Below are positions 35,100 through 44,092 of a stretch of DNA of 64,000 nt, one piece after another. Origin of the DNA: Lentibacillus sp. Marseille-P4043. GTDB taxonomy: Bacteria > Bacillota > Bacilli > Bacillales > Amphibacillaceae. Each line of letters begins with the position of its first letter. Position 1 is the first letter of the stretch. The notes under the pieces are model-generated. The model searched no databases and was not told where the DNA came from. It saw only the letters and a list, made by a program, of their open reading frames with translations. The position numbers were made by a program, and so were the translations under genes. Location of the stretch: positions 2,267,353-2,331,352 of the forward strand of contig NZ_LT984884.1 in assembly GCF_900258515.1 (NCBI RefSeq). Direction: 5' to 3'.

Positions 35100-35780
35100 A
35101 TGAACGTATCATTTCATGGACAGTCAGTCGTAAAAGTGGAAACAAATAAACATACGATTTTATTTGATCCGTTTATTTCGGGGAATGAGAAGTGTGATTT
35201 GAATGCTGACACTATCAAAGCAGATGTTATTTTGCTTACACATGGACACAATGATCATGTTGGGGATACCGTTGAAATAGCCAAACGAAATGATGCATTA
35301 GTGGTTGCGCCAAATGAACTGGCTAATTACTTAGGTGGAAAAGGATTAAACACACATCCAATGCATATTGGTGGTGCACATGAATTCGACTTTGGTAAAG
35401 TGAAGTTTACGCAAGCATTTCATGGATCTTCTTATACCGAGGAAGATGGAACTATTATATATACTGGGATGCCTGCTGGAATATTGTTAACCGTTGAAGG
35501 GAAGACAATTTATCATGTCGGAGATACGGGGTTATTTAGTGATTTAAAATTAATCGGTGACATGAATGATATTGATGTTGCATTCGTGCCAATCGGTGAT
35601 AATTTTACAATGGGACCAGAAGACGCCCTCATTGCGGCAGACTGGATTCAAGCCGACACTGTCGTACCAATACATTATAATACATTCCCGGTGATTGAAC
35701 AGGATCCAGATGATTTTGCTCAGAAAGTTAAGACTGGAAAGGGAAAAGCATTAAAAATTGGAGAAGCGATGGAATTATAA
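35100..35780 (+). CDS. ytkL: UPF0173 metal-dependent hydrolase (YtkL-type)
   Basis: Metallo-beta-lactamase-fold hydrolase of 226 residues. The HxHxDH motif is present as [13 protein letters not shown]; further ligands in [14 protein letters not shown] and VPIHYNTFP. Cytoplasmic; natural substrate unknown. GGGAGCG ribosome site. In B. subtilis ytkL also lies in this chromosome region. Marks the left edge of the inserted pilus locus. Confidence 0.92.
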   Translation: MNVSFHGQSVVKVETNKHTILFDPFISGNEKCDLNADTIKADVILLTHGHNDHVGDTVEIAKRNDALVVAPNELANYLGGKGLNTHPMHIGGAHEFDFGKVKFTQAFHGSSYTEEDGTIIYTGMPAGILLTVEGKTIYHVGDTGLFSDLKLIGDMNDIDVAFVPIGDNFTMGPEDALIAADWIQADTVVPIHYNTFPVIEQDPDDFAQKVKTGKGKALKIGEAMEL

Positions 35781-36219
35781 GAAAAACGTGAGCTGAGTTA
35801 GCTCGAATAGTCAGATAACGCGGAGAAATATAAGGAATAACGCGAAAGACAGCATATCAATTGGTATGCTGTTTTTTTGTATAACAGCATGTATATATTT
35901 AAACAACAAAACATCATAATAACTAATACACCTATGCTAAAAGGACTGCTATCTTATGCTAACTAAGAACCGTTTTTCTCACATAGTTTGTTGCTATTGA
36001 TAGAAACTGCTACCTACTTTACTGTGACTTCCTCTAATCCTTATAAGGTAAGGGCTAATCCAGTGATAAGGAAAAATACTCGCTTACCATGAAGATGCTT
36101 CAGCAGCATTTCATCGCACGAGCATATATTCTAAAAATAGAAGTGTTAAAACCATTTTATACTCTATTCGCATTGTTAAGTACAGTTTTCTTTACAAATG
36201 CTGTACTACTTAGATTTGC
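35781..36219. other. Intergenic region with a terminator and a possible element relic
   Basis: No gene is visible in these 439 bp. A terminator for ytkL is at 35849-35878. At 35986-36010, GTTTGTTGCT followed by TTGATAGAAACTGC resembles the A end of the interspersed elements with about 16 bp deleted, and may be a relic. A weak hairpin (TACAG.../CTGTA near 36180-36206) lies just beyond the divergent prepilin gene's stop. Confidence 0.6.
35849..35878 (+). terminator. Terminator after ytkL
   Basis: ACAGCATA (35849-35856) pairs with TATGCTGT (35865-35872), followed by seven T. Confidence 0.88.
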
Positions 36220-36963
36220 TCACGTCTTTTTCTTACACTGTAACGTAGATTTTTTGTGATCACGAATTTCTTGATTGCCACAAAGGGCTTTTCCGTCAAC
36301 TTGGATGCTCCCGCTTGTTATGACCTTGGCTTTATTATATAGGTTAATATTCTTGTTAAAGTGTGCAGCACCGGATATTTTAAGTTTGACATTCTCCTCT
36401 ACAATGGTGTTATTTCTTACTACTAGAGATCCTATTATCTCATAGTAATTGTTGCAATTTCCTTTTTTTAAGATTAGCTTATCCAGCACAATAGATCCTC
36501 TAAATTTGCATGGGACATTTTCACTTTCTTCTTTACCAGCATCAATATATAAGTCGTGATCATCTTTATGATTCCAAGTAGTTTCCAAAGAAAAATTATT
36601 TCCTGAATTATTAGTTGTTGTTATTTTTACCGATAAAGGTTTATTATAATCAAGGTTTTTGACACAGTGATTAATCGTCTTGAGCGGCTCCTCACCGTTA
36701 GATATAGTTAAATGGGTTATGGTTAAATTATCTTTTCCATTAAAACAAAGTTCATCACCGGAAAGATATTTTCCTCTCATTGTATTAATTAAAACGTTTG
36801 TGTCCTGTTTTAATGAAATATTTTCACTTGCTTCTTTTTGGTTATTGAACATTTCCATGACTAGAGTTGATGATAGTGTAATAACGATAATAAATAAACT
36901 AAGTGCAGCTAACAACTCTACTAATGTCATTCCGTGTTCGTTTTTATATTGTCGAAAATTCAT
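36220..36963 (-). CDS. Prepilin-like protein with Cys-rich, beta-helix-like C-terminal part
   Basis: Minor pilin candidate of 247 residues. N-terminus has a short basic leader and the type III signal HGMTLVELLAALSLFIIVITLSS, cleaved after Gly by PilD. The body has six Cys (LCFN, NHCV, VPCK, GNCN, ALCG, LQCK). From about residue 165 it shows short alternating beta strands with turns (GSLVVRNNTIVEENVKLKIS, AKVITSGSIQVDG), resembling bactofilin or beta-helix repeats. Divergent from the rest of the pilus locus. The ATG at 36963 is chosen; the ribosome site is weak (GGATGTGAAG). Confidence 0.78.
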   Translation of the reverse strand: MNFRQYKNEHGMTLVELLAALSLFIIVITLSSTLVMEMFNNQKEASENISLKQDTNVLINTMRGKYLSGDELCFNGKDNLTITHLTISNGEEPLKTINHCVKNLDYNKPLSVKITTTNNSGNNFSLETTWNHKDDHDLYIDAGKEESENVPCKFRGSIVLDKLILKKGNCNNYYEIIGSLVVRNNTIVEENVKLKISGAAHFNKNINLYNKAKVITSGSIQVDGKALCGNQEIRDHKKSTLQCKKKT

Positions 36964-37026
36964 GTTCTTCACATCCAATAAGATGATATAATAAGAAAAA
37001 AGCCACAATGAAAGGAGTGAGCTCTT

Positions 37027-37473
37027 TTGACTAGAAAAATTGATAGAAAAAGTAATAGTGGGTTTACTCTTATTGAAATTATAGCATCAATTGCGATTTT
37101 GGGAATGGTAATTGCAGTTTTTTTGCCGATTTTCCCACAAATTATGAAATGGACAGTTAACACGGATAATGAATTAGTGGCTAGTAATCTACTAGGACAA
37201 GTGGCCTATGATGTGAAAAATGCAAGCATCATTGATCAGAAGACAGGAACGATTTCTATTTGTCCTACGTATTCGTCAATTAAAAAGAGTTCATTAGGTA
37301 ATCTTTCATCCTATACGTTGAATGATAACGACTACTCCGTAAAATTACATATATGTAAAGAAAAAGATGTGGACTTATACCGGACAAATATTCAGATTTA
37401 TACCGCTACTAATAAAAAGGTCAGTGAATCATATACGTATATTTCGGGCCATTCAGGTGATGTAGATGAATAA
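37027..37473 (+). CDS. Prepilin-like protein (minor pilin)
   Basis: A 148-residue protein with basic leader and signal NSGFTLIEIIASIAILGMVIAVFLP, the type IV prepilin pattern with Glu at +5. The globular part has no recognised domain and two Cys. Starts with TTG at 37027; AAAGGAGTGAG is 7 bp upstream. First gene of the forward-strand pilus operon, overlapping the next gene by 8 bp. Confidence 0.88.
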   Translation: MTRKIDRKSNSGFTLIEIIASIAILGMVIAVFLPIFPQIMKWTVNTDNELVASNLLGQVAYDVKNASIIDQKTGTISICPTYSSIKKSSLGNLSSYTLNDNDYSVKLHICKEKDVDLYRTNIQIYTATNKKVSESYTYISGHSGDVDE

Positions 37474-37882
37474 TTTTAAAAATCAGCGTGGAGCAGCATT
37501 CGTTATTACATTAATGATCATTACACTATTTCTCTTGTTTATTTTAACTCAGTTTCATCAAGTTACAAACACAACAAAACAGGTAACAATAGTAGAGAAA
37601 ACGCTTGATGCACAGCTTATTGCTGAAATGGGAGTTGATTACTATCGTGAATTGGTAGACAAGTATATACAAGATGAGGAGATTAAAGATCCAAATAAAA
37701 TAACACTTCCAGAGCCAAATCCCCCCACAATTGATTCAAATCATGCGTATCAAATTTCAGCTTACAAAATGATAGAGAAATCTGATACAAAGGTGATAAT
37801 TACTTTTAGAAGTACCGGTATAGCCTTTGATAAGGAAAAACAGATTGATGATAAAATTACCATTCATTTTGCAGAGGAGTGA
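37466..37882 (+). CDS. PilX-like minor pilus protein
   Basis: A 138-residue protein with N-terminal NQRGAAFVITLMIITLFLLFILTQ, one membrane segment. The leader ends in RGAAF, without Glu at +5, similar to PilX/GspK-type atypical pilins. The rest is hydrophilic. Overlaps the preceding prepilin by 8 bp and precedes pilB by 5 bp, so translationally coupled. Assignment rests on position and the N-terminal helix. Confidence 0.72.
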   Translation: MNNFKNQRGAAFVITLMIITLFLLFILTQFHQVTNTTKQVTIVEKTLDAQLIAEMGVDYYRELVDKYIQDEEIKDPNKITLPEPNPPTIDSNHAYQISAYKMIEKSDTKVIITFRSTGIAFDKEKQIDDKITIHFAEE

Positions 37883-37887
37883 TTGCC

Positions 37888-39513
37888 GTGAAAACACGCA
37901 AACGTTTAGGAGACTTACTTCAAGATGCGGGTCTAATAACGAATGATCAACTAAATGAAGCACTAGAAAATAAACGAAACGATCAAAAGTTAGGAGATGC
38001 ATTGCTTGAGCGTGGATACATTACAGAGCGACAACTAATCGAAGTGTTGGAATTCCAATTAGGGATTCCCCATGTTTCGTTATATCGTTATCCAGTTGAT
38101 GAACATGTTTTAGGACTTGTCTCAAAAGAAGTCGCTCAAAAAAATTACATTATGCCATTAAAAATTCAAGATAATACACTACTTCTTGCGATGAAAGACC
38201 CCATGGATTATTACATTATCGATGACTTGGAATTGGGAACAGGTTTTAGTATATCGCCAGTAATTGCAGCAAAAGATGATATTTTGTATGCGATCAATAA
38301 ATTTTACTTTAAAAATGAATCAGAAATGGTAATTGATCAAACAAATGAAAATGATGAAGCACCAGTTATTCGTCTGTTGGATCAGCTACTAAATACAGGA
38401 ATTCAATTAAAGGCAAGTGATATCCATATTGATCCACAAGAAACAAACGTTCACGTACGTTACCGGATTGACGGTAAATTACAGACTGAAAAAATAATTC
38501 CAAAGCAAATGCAGAATTCTTTAGTTGCCCGGATTAAGATTCTAGCAGATTTAAATATTACCCAAACAAGGCTTCCACAAGATGGACGAATTAAAACTAC
38601 TGTAGGTGTCACACCAGTAGACTTACGGATATCCTGCCTGCCAACGGTTCATGGCGAAAAAGTTGTTGTCCGTATCTTAGATTTAAACAATGCCTTAATG
38701 CACTTAAATGAGTTAAACTTTTCAGAGGAAAATCGTAAAAAGTACAAACAATTAATAACGAATCCGTCCGGCCTTGTATTATTAACAGGTCCAACAGGAT
38801 CAGGAAAAACATCAACATTATATGCTTCAATCAACCAGTTGAATACAGAAAACGTTAATATTATTACAGTTGAAGATCCAGTTGAATATCAGTTAGAGGG
38901 AATTAACCAAGTCCAAGTTAATAGTGCAATCGGGCTTACGTTTGCTAGTGGTTTGCGTTCTATTTTGCGACAAGACCCAAATATTATCATGGTTGGGGAA
39001 ATTCGTGACCAGGAAACAGCCGAAATTGCAATTCGAGCGTCTTTAACAGGGCACTTAGTGTTTAGTACATTGCATACTAATAGTGCCATTGATACTGTTC
39101 CACGATTAATTGATATGGGAATTGAACCCTATTTAGTTGTCTCCTCATTGACTGGTATCGTAGCCCAGCGTTTAGTCCGTAAAATCTGTCGGGACTGTGC
39201 GACAAAGCGGGAACCAACCAAAATGGAAGCAGAGATTTTTTCGAAAAATTGTGTGGATGTAGAGCATGTCTATTATGGAAAAGGCTGCAGTAGCTGTCAC
39301 CAGCGTGGTTACCGGGGCAGATTAGCAGTTCAAGAAGTATTGGTGGTTGATGAAACAATAAAAAGTATGTTGTTGAATAACAAATCAATCACTGATATTC
39401 GATCCTATGTAAAAGAACAGGGGATGGCATTTTTAATTCAGGATGGGTTAGACAAGATTAAACAAGGGTTAACAACAATGGAAGAAATTTTGCAGGTTTC
39501 GATTAGGGTGTAA
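37888..39513 (+). CDS. pilB: Type IV pilus assembly ATPase PilB with MshEN-type N-terminus
   Basis: Hexameric ATPase that powers pilus extension at the inner membrane. In 541 residues: N-terminal MshEN-like domain with two repeats, RLGDLLQDAGLITNDQLNEA and KLGDALLERGYITERQLIEV, a fold that binds c-di-GMP in relatives; then a secretion ATPase core with Walker A GPTGSGKTS (301-308), Asp and His boxes (EDPVEYQ, LHTNSA) and Walker B-type VGEIRDQETAEIA. A zinc tetracysteine CRDC...GCSSC follows near 435-475. The GTG at 37888 is 9 bp after GAGGAG; the earlier GTG at 37879 touches it. Confidence 0.95.
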   Translation: MKTRKRLGDLLQDAGLITNDQLNEALENKRNDQKLGDALLERGYITERQLIEVLEFQLGIPHVSLYRYPVDEHVLGLVSKEVAQKNYIMPLKIQDNTLLLAMKDPMDYYIIDDLELGTGFSISPVIAAKDDILYAINKFYFKNESEMVIDQTNENDEAPVIRLLDQLLNTGIQLKASDIHIDPQETNVHVRYRIDGKLQTEKIIPKQMQNSLVARIKILADLNITQTRLPQDGRIKTTVGVTPVDLRISCLPTVHGEKVVVRILDLNNALMHLNELNFSEENRKKYKQLITNPSGLVLLTGPTGSGKTSTLYASINQLNTENVNIITVEDPVEYQLEGINQVQVNSAIGLTFASGLRSILRQDPNIIMVGEIRDQETAEIAIRASLTGHLVFSTLHTNSAIDTVPRLIDMGIEPYLVVSSLTGIVAQRLVRKICRDCATKREPTKMEAEIFSKNCVDVEHVYYGKGCSSCHQRGYRGRLAVQEVLVVDETIKSMLLNNKSITDIRSYVKEQGMAFLIQDGLDKIKQGLTTMEEILQVSIRV

Positions 39514-39525
39514 GGGGGTAAAAGA

Positions 39526-40569
39526 ATGAAAGAGCAGTTTGATAGATGGTTAATTGATGCATGTCAAAAAAAAGCATCTGATGTGCATTTAACGGTTGGA
39601 AAGGCCCCTATTTTTCGAATAAATGGACAGTTGACGGAGCAAGCTACAAAAAAATTGGAACCGTCTGACACGGAACAAATTGTCAAAGCGATCATTCCTG
39701 ATAACCAATGGTCTCAATTGGAGCAACAGCGTGAATTGGATTTCTCCTATGGAATTAGTCATGTATCACGGTTTCGAATCAATACATTTTATCAAAGAGG
39801 TGCATTGTCACTTGCTATCCGGATCGTCCCGACGGAAATTCCGTCAATTGATGAATTGCATTTACCGTCGATTATGAAAGAAATAATTTATCAGCCACAA
39901 GGGTTAATACTTGTAACCGGTCCTACAGGAAGTGGGAAAAGTACAACCCTAGCTTCGATGATCGATTACATGAACAAAACATTAAAAAAGCATATTATTA
40001 CGCTTGAAGACCCGATTGAATATATGCATGAACATGATCAATCTATTATTGATCAACGTGAAATTGGTTTTGATGCTAATAGTTTTCAGGGTGCACTTGT
40101 AGCGTGTTTGCGTCAAGACCCTGACGTTATTCTCGTTGGGGAGATGCGTGATTTAGAAACAATTTCAACAGCGATTACAGCTGCAGAGACTGGACATTTA
40201 GTATTAGGAACTTTACACACGCAAGACGCTGTATCAACAATCGAACGAATTATTGATGTCTTCCCAGCGGAACAGCAAACTCAAGTGCGAATTCAATTAT
40301 CGACGGTCTTAAAAGCCGTTATTTCGCAACGGCTCTTAATGAAAAAAGACAATATGAGACGGATTGTTGCTACAGAAGTTTTAATCAATACGTCAGCAGT
40401 GAAAAATTTAATTCGTAATGAAAAGCTGTTTCAAGTCCAAAATGTGTTGCAAACGTCGAGAGAACTAGGAATGCACACACTTGAGATGGATCTAAAACGG
40501 TTGCTTCAAGAAGATAAAATCGCTTATGAAACAGCTGCTCCTTTTATGCAGGAGAGGGGTTTGTATTAG
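39526..40569 (+). CDS. pilT: Twitching motility retraction ATPase PilT
   Basis: Hexameric ATPase that disassembles the pilus, giving retraction and twitching. The 347 residues fit PilT: KASDVHLTVGKAPIFRINGQL at the start, Walker A GPTGSGKSTT (132-141), ITLEDPIEYMHEHDQSIIDQREIG, LRQDPDVILVGEMRDLETI (Walker B), TAAETGHLVLGTLHTQDA, and the C-terminal region after. No zinc motif, unlike PilB. Presence of PilT marks this as a retractile pilus system and not only the competence pseudopilus. Ends directly before pilC. Confidence 0.95.
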   Translation: MKEQFDRWLIDACQKKASDVHLTVGKAPIFRINGQLTEQATKKLEPSDTEQIVKAIIPDNQWSQLEQQRELDFSYGISHVSRFRINTFYQRGALSLAIRIVPTEIPSIDELHLPSIMKEIIYQPQGLILVTGPTGSGKSTTLASMIDYMNKTLKKHIITLEDPIEYMHEHDQSIIDQREIGFDANSFQGALVACLRQDPDVILVGEMRDLETISTAITAAETGHLVLGTLHTQDAVSTIERIIDVFPAEQQTQVRIQLSTVLKAVISQRLLMKKDNMRRIVATEVLINTSAVKNLIRNEKLFQVQNVLQTSRELGMHTLEMDLKRLLQEDKIAYETAAPFMQERGLY

Positions 40570-41769
40570 ATGAACTATCAATATACTGGCAAACGAATTT
40601 CGGGGCAAAAAATAACAGGGAAAATTGAAGCGGATTCCAAAAAAGCTGCACTGTTTCAACTGGAGAAAAACGGGTTGATCATTTTTGCTATCGATGAAAC
40701 CAAACCATGGAACAAAGACATTATTTTAAATAAAAAGATCAAAAATAAGGATTTTGTTATCTTTCTTCGGCAATATGCTACGTTAATTCATGCAGGGATT
40801 TCTATTTCAGACGCTACCAAAACGATGATGATGCAAACGGAAAATTATTCATTAAAAAACGCGCTTACAGATATTAACAAGCAGCTTGAGCAGGGACAAG
40901 CCCTTTCCCAAGCTGTAGAACGTCATCCAAAAGTTTTCCCAACACTACTTGTTAACATGATCCGTGCAGGAGAAGCTAGTGGAAAGTTAGATGAAATTTT
41001 AAATCAAATGGCTGATTATTATGAGAAAGCGTACCGAAACAAACAAAAGGTTATTTCTGCGCTATTGTATCCAAGTGTTGTTGGTGTTATAACACTTTTA
41101 CTTAGTTTATTTTTATTAGTATTTGTCGTACCACGATTTGTTAGTATGTTTCATTCCTTTGGCGGGGAAATACCAGCTTTCACGCAATTCGTTATGACCT
41201 TAAGTGATTGGGCAGGTTCTTATTGGTGGTTATTGTTCGTTTTAGTTGTACTTTGCTTACTAGTATATAAGTATCTTATGCAATATAATGCTTTCATTTA
41301 TCGTATTGATGTGATAAAAATGAAACTCCCCTTTCTTGGTGTACTCGTGCATAAAGGGGCATTAGTCCGTATGACACAAACACTGAGTACGTTGGTTAAT
41401 AGTTCCGTACCCATCTTACAATCTGTTGAAATAACTGAAAAGGTTGTTGGAAACCGTGTCATGCAAGATGTGCTTGAAAAGGCACGTAAATCCCTTGAAG
41501 TAGGCGAATCGATTACAAAACCAATGAAAAAGCATTGGGCCTTTCCTGCACTAGTCATCCAAATGATTCAAATTGGGGAGAGAACCGGGACTTTAGACCA
41601 TATGTTGTCAAAGGCTGCAGAATTTTACGAAGAAGAAGTGGAACAATTGTCCAATCGAATCAAAACATTAATCGAACCAATTATGATTATTATCCTGACC
41701 GTAATTGTCGGCAGTATTATTGCGGCAGTGGTTATTCCGATGTTTTCGCTGTTTGGAAATATTCAATAG
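40570..41769 (+). CDS. pilC: Type IV pilus inner-membrane platform protein PilC
   Basis: GspF-family platform on which PilB and PilT act. The 399 residues contain two repeated GspF domains with ILRQYATLIHAGISISDA-type N-terminal halves, KVISALLYPSVVGVITLLLSLFLLVFVVPRFVSMF (membrane segment about 160-190), another about 215-240, and the C-terminal RIKTLIEPIMIIILTVIVGSIIAAVVIPMF. Starts 0 bp after the pilT stop; its ribosome site is inside pilT (CAGGAGAGG). Confidence 0.95.
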   Translation: MNYQYTGKRISGQKITGKIEADSKKAALFQLEKNGLIIFAIDETKPWNKDIILNKKIKNKDFVIFLRQYATLIHAGISISDATKTMMMQTENYSLKNALTDINKQLEQGQALSQAVERHPKVFPTLLVNMIRAGEASGKLDEILNQMADYYEKAYRNKQKVISALLYPSVVGVITLLLSLFLLVFVVPRFVSMFHSFGGEIPAFTQFVMTLSDWAGSYWWLLFVLVVLCLLVYKYLMQYNAFIYRIDVIKMKLPFLGVLVHKGALVRMTQTLSTLVNSSVPILQSVEITEKVVGNRVMQDVLEKARKSLEVGESITKPMKKHWAFPALVIQMIQIGERTGTLDHMLSKAAEFYEEEVEQLSNRIKTLIEPIMIIILTVIVGSIIAAVVIPMFSLFGNIQ

Positions 41770-41799
41770 AATAATATAGATTTTTGTCTAGTAATCAAT

Positions 41800-41805
41800 T
41801 ATAAT
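41800..41805 (+). promoter_or_regulatory. Candidate -10 element of pilA
   Basis: TATAAT about 135 bp upstream of pilA, with no convincing -35. It would start transcription just before the structured leader. Confidence 0.4.
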
Positions 41806-41811
41806 CTTAAT

Positions 41812-41932
41812 AGGACTAAAGTAGGGCGCGATGATAGACTATCTTTAATCTGGGCACTTTGGATAGTCAGGAGTGAGTAGTGCAACCGACTAATTAAGTT
41901 CTCATAGCTTTCTATCATTATAAAAAGGTGGG
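41812..41932 (+). promoter_or_regulatory. Structured untranslated leader of pilA, unassigned
   Basis: A closing stem ATGATAGA (41831-41838) with TCTATCAT (41911-41918) encloses two hairpins: CTATC (41839-41843) with GATAG (41862-41866), and TCAGG (41867-41871) with CCGA (41886-41889) by way of a bulged A. The result would be a three-way junction ending just before the ribosome site AGGTGGGG (41925-41932). Hallmark sequences of known c-di-GMP riboswitches are absent, so no ligand is proposed. Confidence 0.5.
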
Positions 41933-41939
41933 GATTTTT

Positions 41940-42314
41940 GTGTTTGCACGAATGAAGAAAATATTGAAAAAGGAAAAAGGATTTACGTTGGTAGAGTTAC
42001 TAGCAGTCATCGTTATTTTGGGAATTATTTTAGCGATTGCGATTCCAGCAGTTGGGAACGTTATCAGTAAATCAGAAAACGATGCTAAACAAGCCAATAT
42101 TGATTTAATATTAAATGCTGCAAGGTTGGCTGATGTTAATGGTGAGTTTAGTGATGATATGAAGGTTTCTGAATTAAAAGATGAAGGTTATTTAGAAGAA
42201 ATTCCAGAAGTTCCTGGTGAAGAAGAAGAAACATATGGTGAGGGTACTGTAAAGAAAAATGAAGATGGAACATTCGAATACACAAGTGATATTGGAAAGC
42301 CATCCGAAGATTAA
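41940..42314 (+). CDS. pilA: Major type IV prepilin PilA
   Basis: Probable main pilus subunit, 124 residues. Short leader ending KKEKG, then FTLVELLAVIVILGIILAIAIPAVGNVISK, the classical type IVa N-terminal helix with Glu at +5. The C-terminal part is short and strongly acidic (VPGEEEETYGEGTV), with no Cys pair. GTG at 41940 is 7 bp from AGGTGGGG; an ATG four codons later is 19 bp away. It has its own leader and terminator, so it can be expressed more strongly than the operon. Confidence 0.9.
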   Translation: MFARMKKILKKEKGFTLVELLAVIVILGIILAIAIPAVGNVISKSENDAKQANIDLILNAARLADVNGEFSDDMKVSELKDEGYLEEIPEVPGEEEETYGEGTVKKNEDGTFEYTSDIGKPSED

Positions 42315-42346
42315 CACTAATTAACGAATCGTAATCATAATATTTT

Positions 42347-42382
42347 AACGCCTTGCACCGACTGTGACAGGGCGTTTTATTC
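42347..42382 (+). terminator. Terminator after pilA
   Basis: AACGCCTTG (42347-42355) pairs with CAGGGCGTT (42368-42376) with one G-U pair, then TTTATT. Confidence 0.82.
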
Positions 42383-42409
42383 ACTATATTATTGCAAGGA
42401 GAACTGTGA

Positions 42410-43162
42410 ATGGACACTTCGCTAATTTTTTTATTCTTCCTATTGGGCTTAATCTTCGGTTCATTTTTTAACGTCGTTGGTCTACGTTTACCCACGAAAC
42501 AGCCTTTTGCAAATGATCGCTCAATCTGTCCACAATGCAAACAAACGCTTTCCTGGTATGAGCTTATCCCTGTATTATCATTCCTACTGCAGCTAGGGAA
42601 ATGTCGGCATTGTCAGGTAAAAATATCCCCGATTTATCCCATAATCGAGATAGCAACTGGATTTCTGTTTGCATGTAGTTACGTTTTATTTGGTTTGCAT
42701 TTGGAGTTAATCATGGCATTATTATTGATGTCGATGTTGATCATTATTTTCGTTTCTGATATTACATACATGTTGATCCCCGATAAGCTATTACTGTTCT
42801 TTTTACCACTTTTTATCGTGATGCGATACGTTGAACCCCTTGATCCGTGGTGGTCAGCAATTGTTGGAGCCTTAATTGGTTTTGCTGTTATTGCGATTGT
42901 AATCCTTGTTAGCCGTGGCGGTATGGGAGCGGGGGATATGAAATTGTTTGGAGTTCTAGGAATTGTGTTGGGAATGCAAAAGGTGTTACTAGCGTTTTTC
43001 CTCGCTTGTGTGATTGGTGCGTTTATCGGCATGCTGTTGCTCCTATTTAAGGTGATTGAACGTAAACAGCCTATTCCATTTGGGCCATATATAGTTGTGG
43101 CGGCAATTGTAACCTATTTTTACGGTGACTCTCTATTAAACTGGTATTTAAATCTTTTATAA
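42410..43162 (+). CDS. pilD: Prepilin peptidase / N-methyltransferase PilD
   Basis: Cleaves prepilin leaders and methylates the new N-terminus. In 250 residues: N-terminal GSFFNVVGLRLP, two CxxC pairs (CPQCKQ, CRHCQV) typical of the bifunctional enzyme, multiple membrane segments, and the two active-site Asp in VSDITYMLIPDKLLL and GMGAGDMKLFG. A ribosome site (GGAGAACTG) precedes the ATG. First gene after the pilA terminator. Confidence 0.95.
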   Translation: MDTSLIFLFFLLGLIFGSFFNVVGLRLPTKQPFANDRSICPQCKQTLSWYELIPVLSFLLQLGKCRHCQVKISPIYPIIEIATGFLFACSYVLFGLHLELIMALLLMSMLIIIFVSDITYMLIPDKLLLFFLPLFIVMRYVEPLDPWWSAIVGALIGFAVIAIVILVSRGGMGAGDMKLFGVLGIVLGMQKVLLAFFLACVIGAFIGMLLLLFKVIERKQPIPFGPYIVVAAIVTYFYGDSLLNWYLNLL

Positions 43163-43174
43163 GCAGGTGACAAC

Positions 43175-44080
43175 ATGGGTTTGATGAATAATGGCAGAGT
43201 AAATATGGTTATCACAAATCATTCGTTACGTTATACATTTCATAAAAATGCTTCCAGCAGTGGTTTAGTTACATATGGGGAAGTAGAATTGCCAAACGGT
43301 ACAATAAAAGACGGAACAATTGCTAACAAATCTGCTTTCTTAGAAGCGGTAAATCTTCTTGTACATCAGCAAAAATGGAAGCGAAAAAAGCTGTATTTTT
43401 CGCTTCCAGACGATACTGTAGTTGTTCGGAAATTACAGATTCCTGCAGCATTATCCAAAGAAGAAGCAATGGGATATGTAAATACACAAATTGGTAATAG
43501 CTTGTATTTACCATTTGCAAATCCTGCTTTAGCAATTGAATTTTTGGACAATGATAGGGAAAATAGAGAGATTTTATTATTTGCGTATCCCAAAGAGAAA
43601 ATAACGGCCTTTGTAGCTATTTTTGAAGAAGTTGGACTGAAACCAGTAGTTGCGGATCTTACATCGCTAGCGGTTTACCGATATTATTATTTGCATCAGC
43701 CGGATGAAAAGGAGCACATCCTACTTATCCACTGGGATCGCGATGCACTTGTATTAACGGTTTTCCAGCAACATAAAGCCATTTTTACAAGGCATATGAA
43801 AATAGAAATGGTTGAAACGCCAAGTGAAGATAAAGCGATGGATACTATTAATGAATATATAACTGAAATCAATCGTATTATTGATTTTTACCAATATTCG
43901 ATTACGAAAGGGGAGGAACGGATTAATAAGTTGCTTTTATCTGGGGACTTCCCGTTTTTATCTGCTGTTCAAACGGCACTAATGAATACAGTAACTATAC
44001 CAATCCATTACTTTCAAAATGAAGAATTGCCGAAAAAATATATCGATGTTCTTGGTCTAGCACTAAAACAAGATGTGTGA
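43175..44080 (+). CDS. pilM: PilM-like actin-fold pilus assembly protein
   Basis: Cytoplasmic component that pairs with PilN. The 301 residues have the weakly conserved PilM pattern: KKLYFSLPDDTVVVRKLQIPAALSKEEAMGYV and LKPVVADLTSLAVYRYYY, then VLTVFQQHKAIFTRHMKIE and LLLSGDFPFLSAV. Identification relies on these plus position between pilD and pilN. AGCAGGTGAC ribosome site. Nucleotide-binding residues are not obvious. Confidence 0.82.
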   Translation: MGLMNNGRVNMVITNHSLRYTFHKNASSSGLVTYGEVELPNGTIKDGTIANKSAFLEAVNLLVHQQKWKRKKLYFSLPDDTVVVRKLQIPAALSKEEAMGYVNTQIGNSLYLPFANPALAIEFLDNDRENREILLFAYPKEKITAFVAIFEEVGLKPVVADLTSLAVYRYYYLHQPDEKEHILLIHWDRDALVLTVFQQHKAIFTRHMKIEMVETPSEDKAMDTINEYITEINRIIDFYQYSITKGEERINKLLLSGDFPFLSAVQTALMNTVTIPIHYFQNEELPKKYIDVLGLALKQDV

Positions 44081-44092
44081 AAAAGGGGAGCA

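Noticed and set aside
41812..41932. c-di-GMP-I (GEMM) riboswitch before pilA
   Set aside because: The leader has a junction-like fold and GCAACCGA-type sequence, but the required GCAAACC and GACGCAAAGC-type segments are absent.
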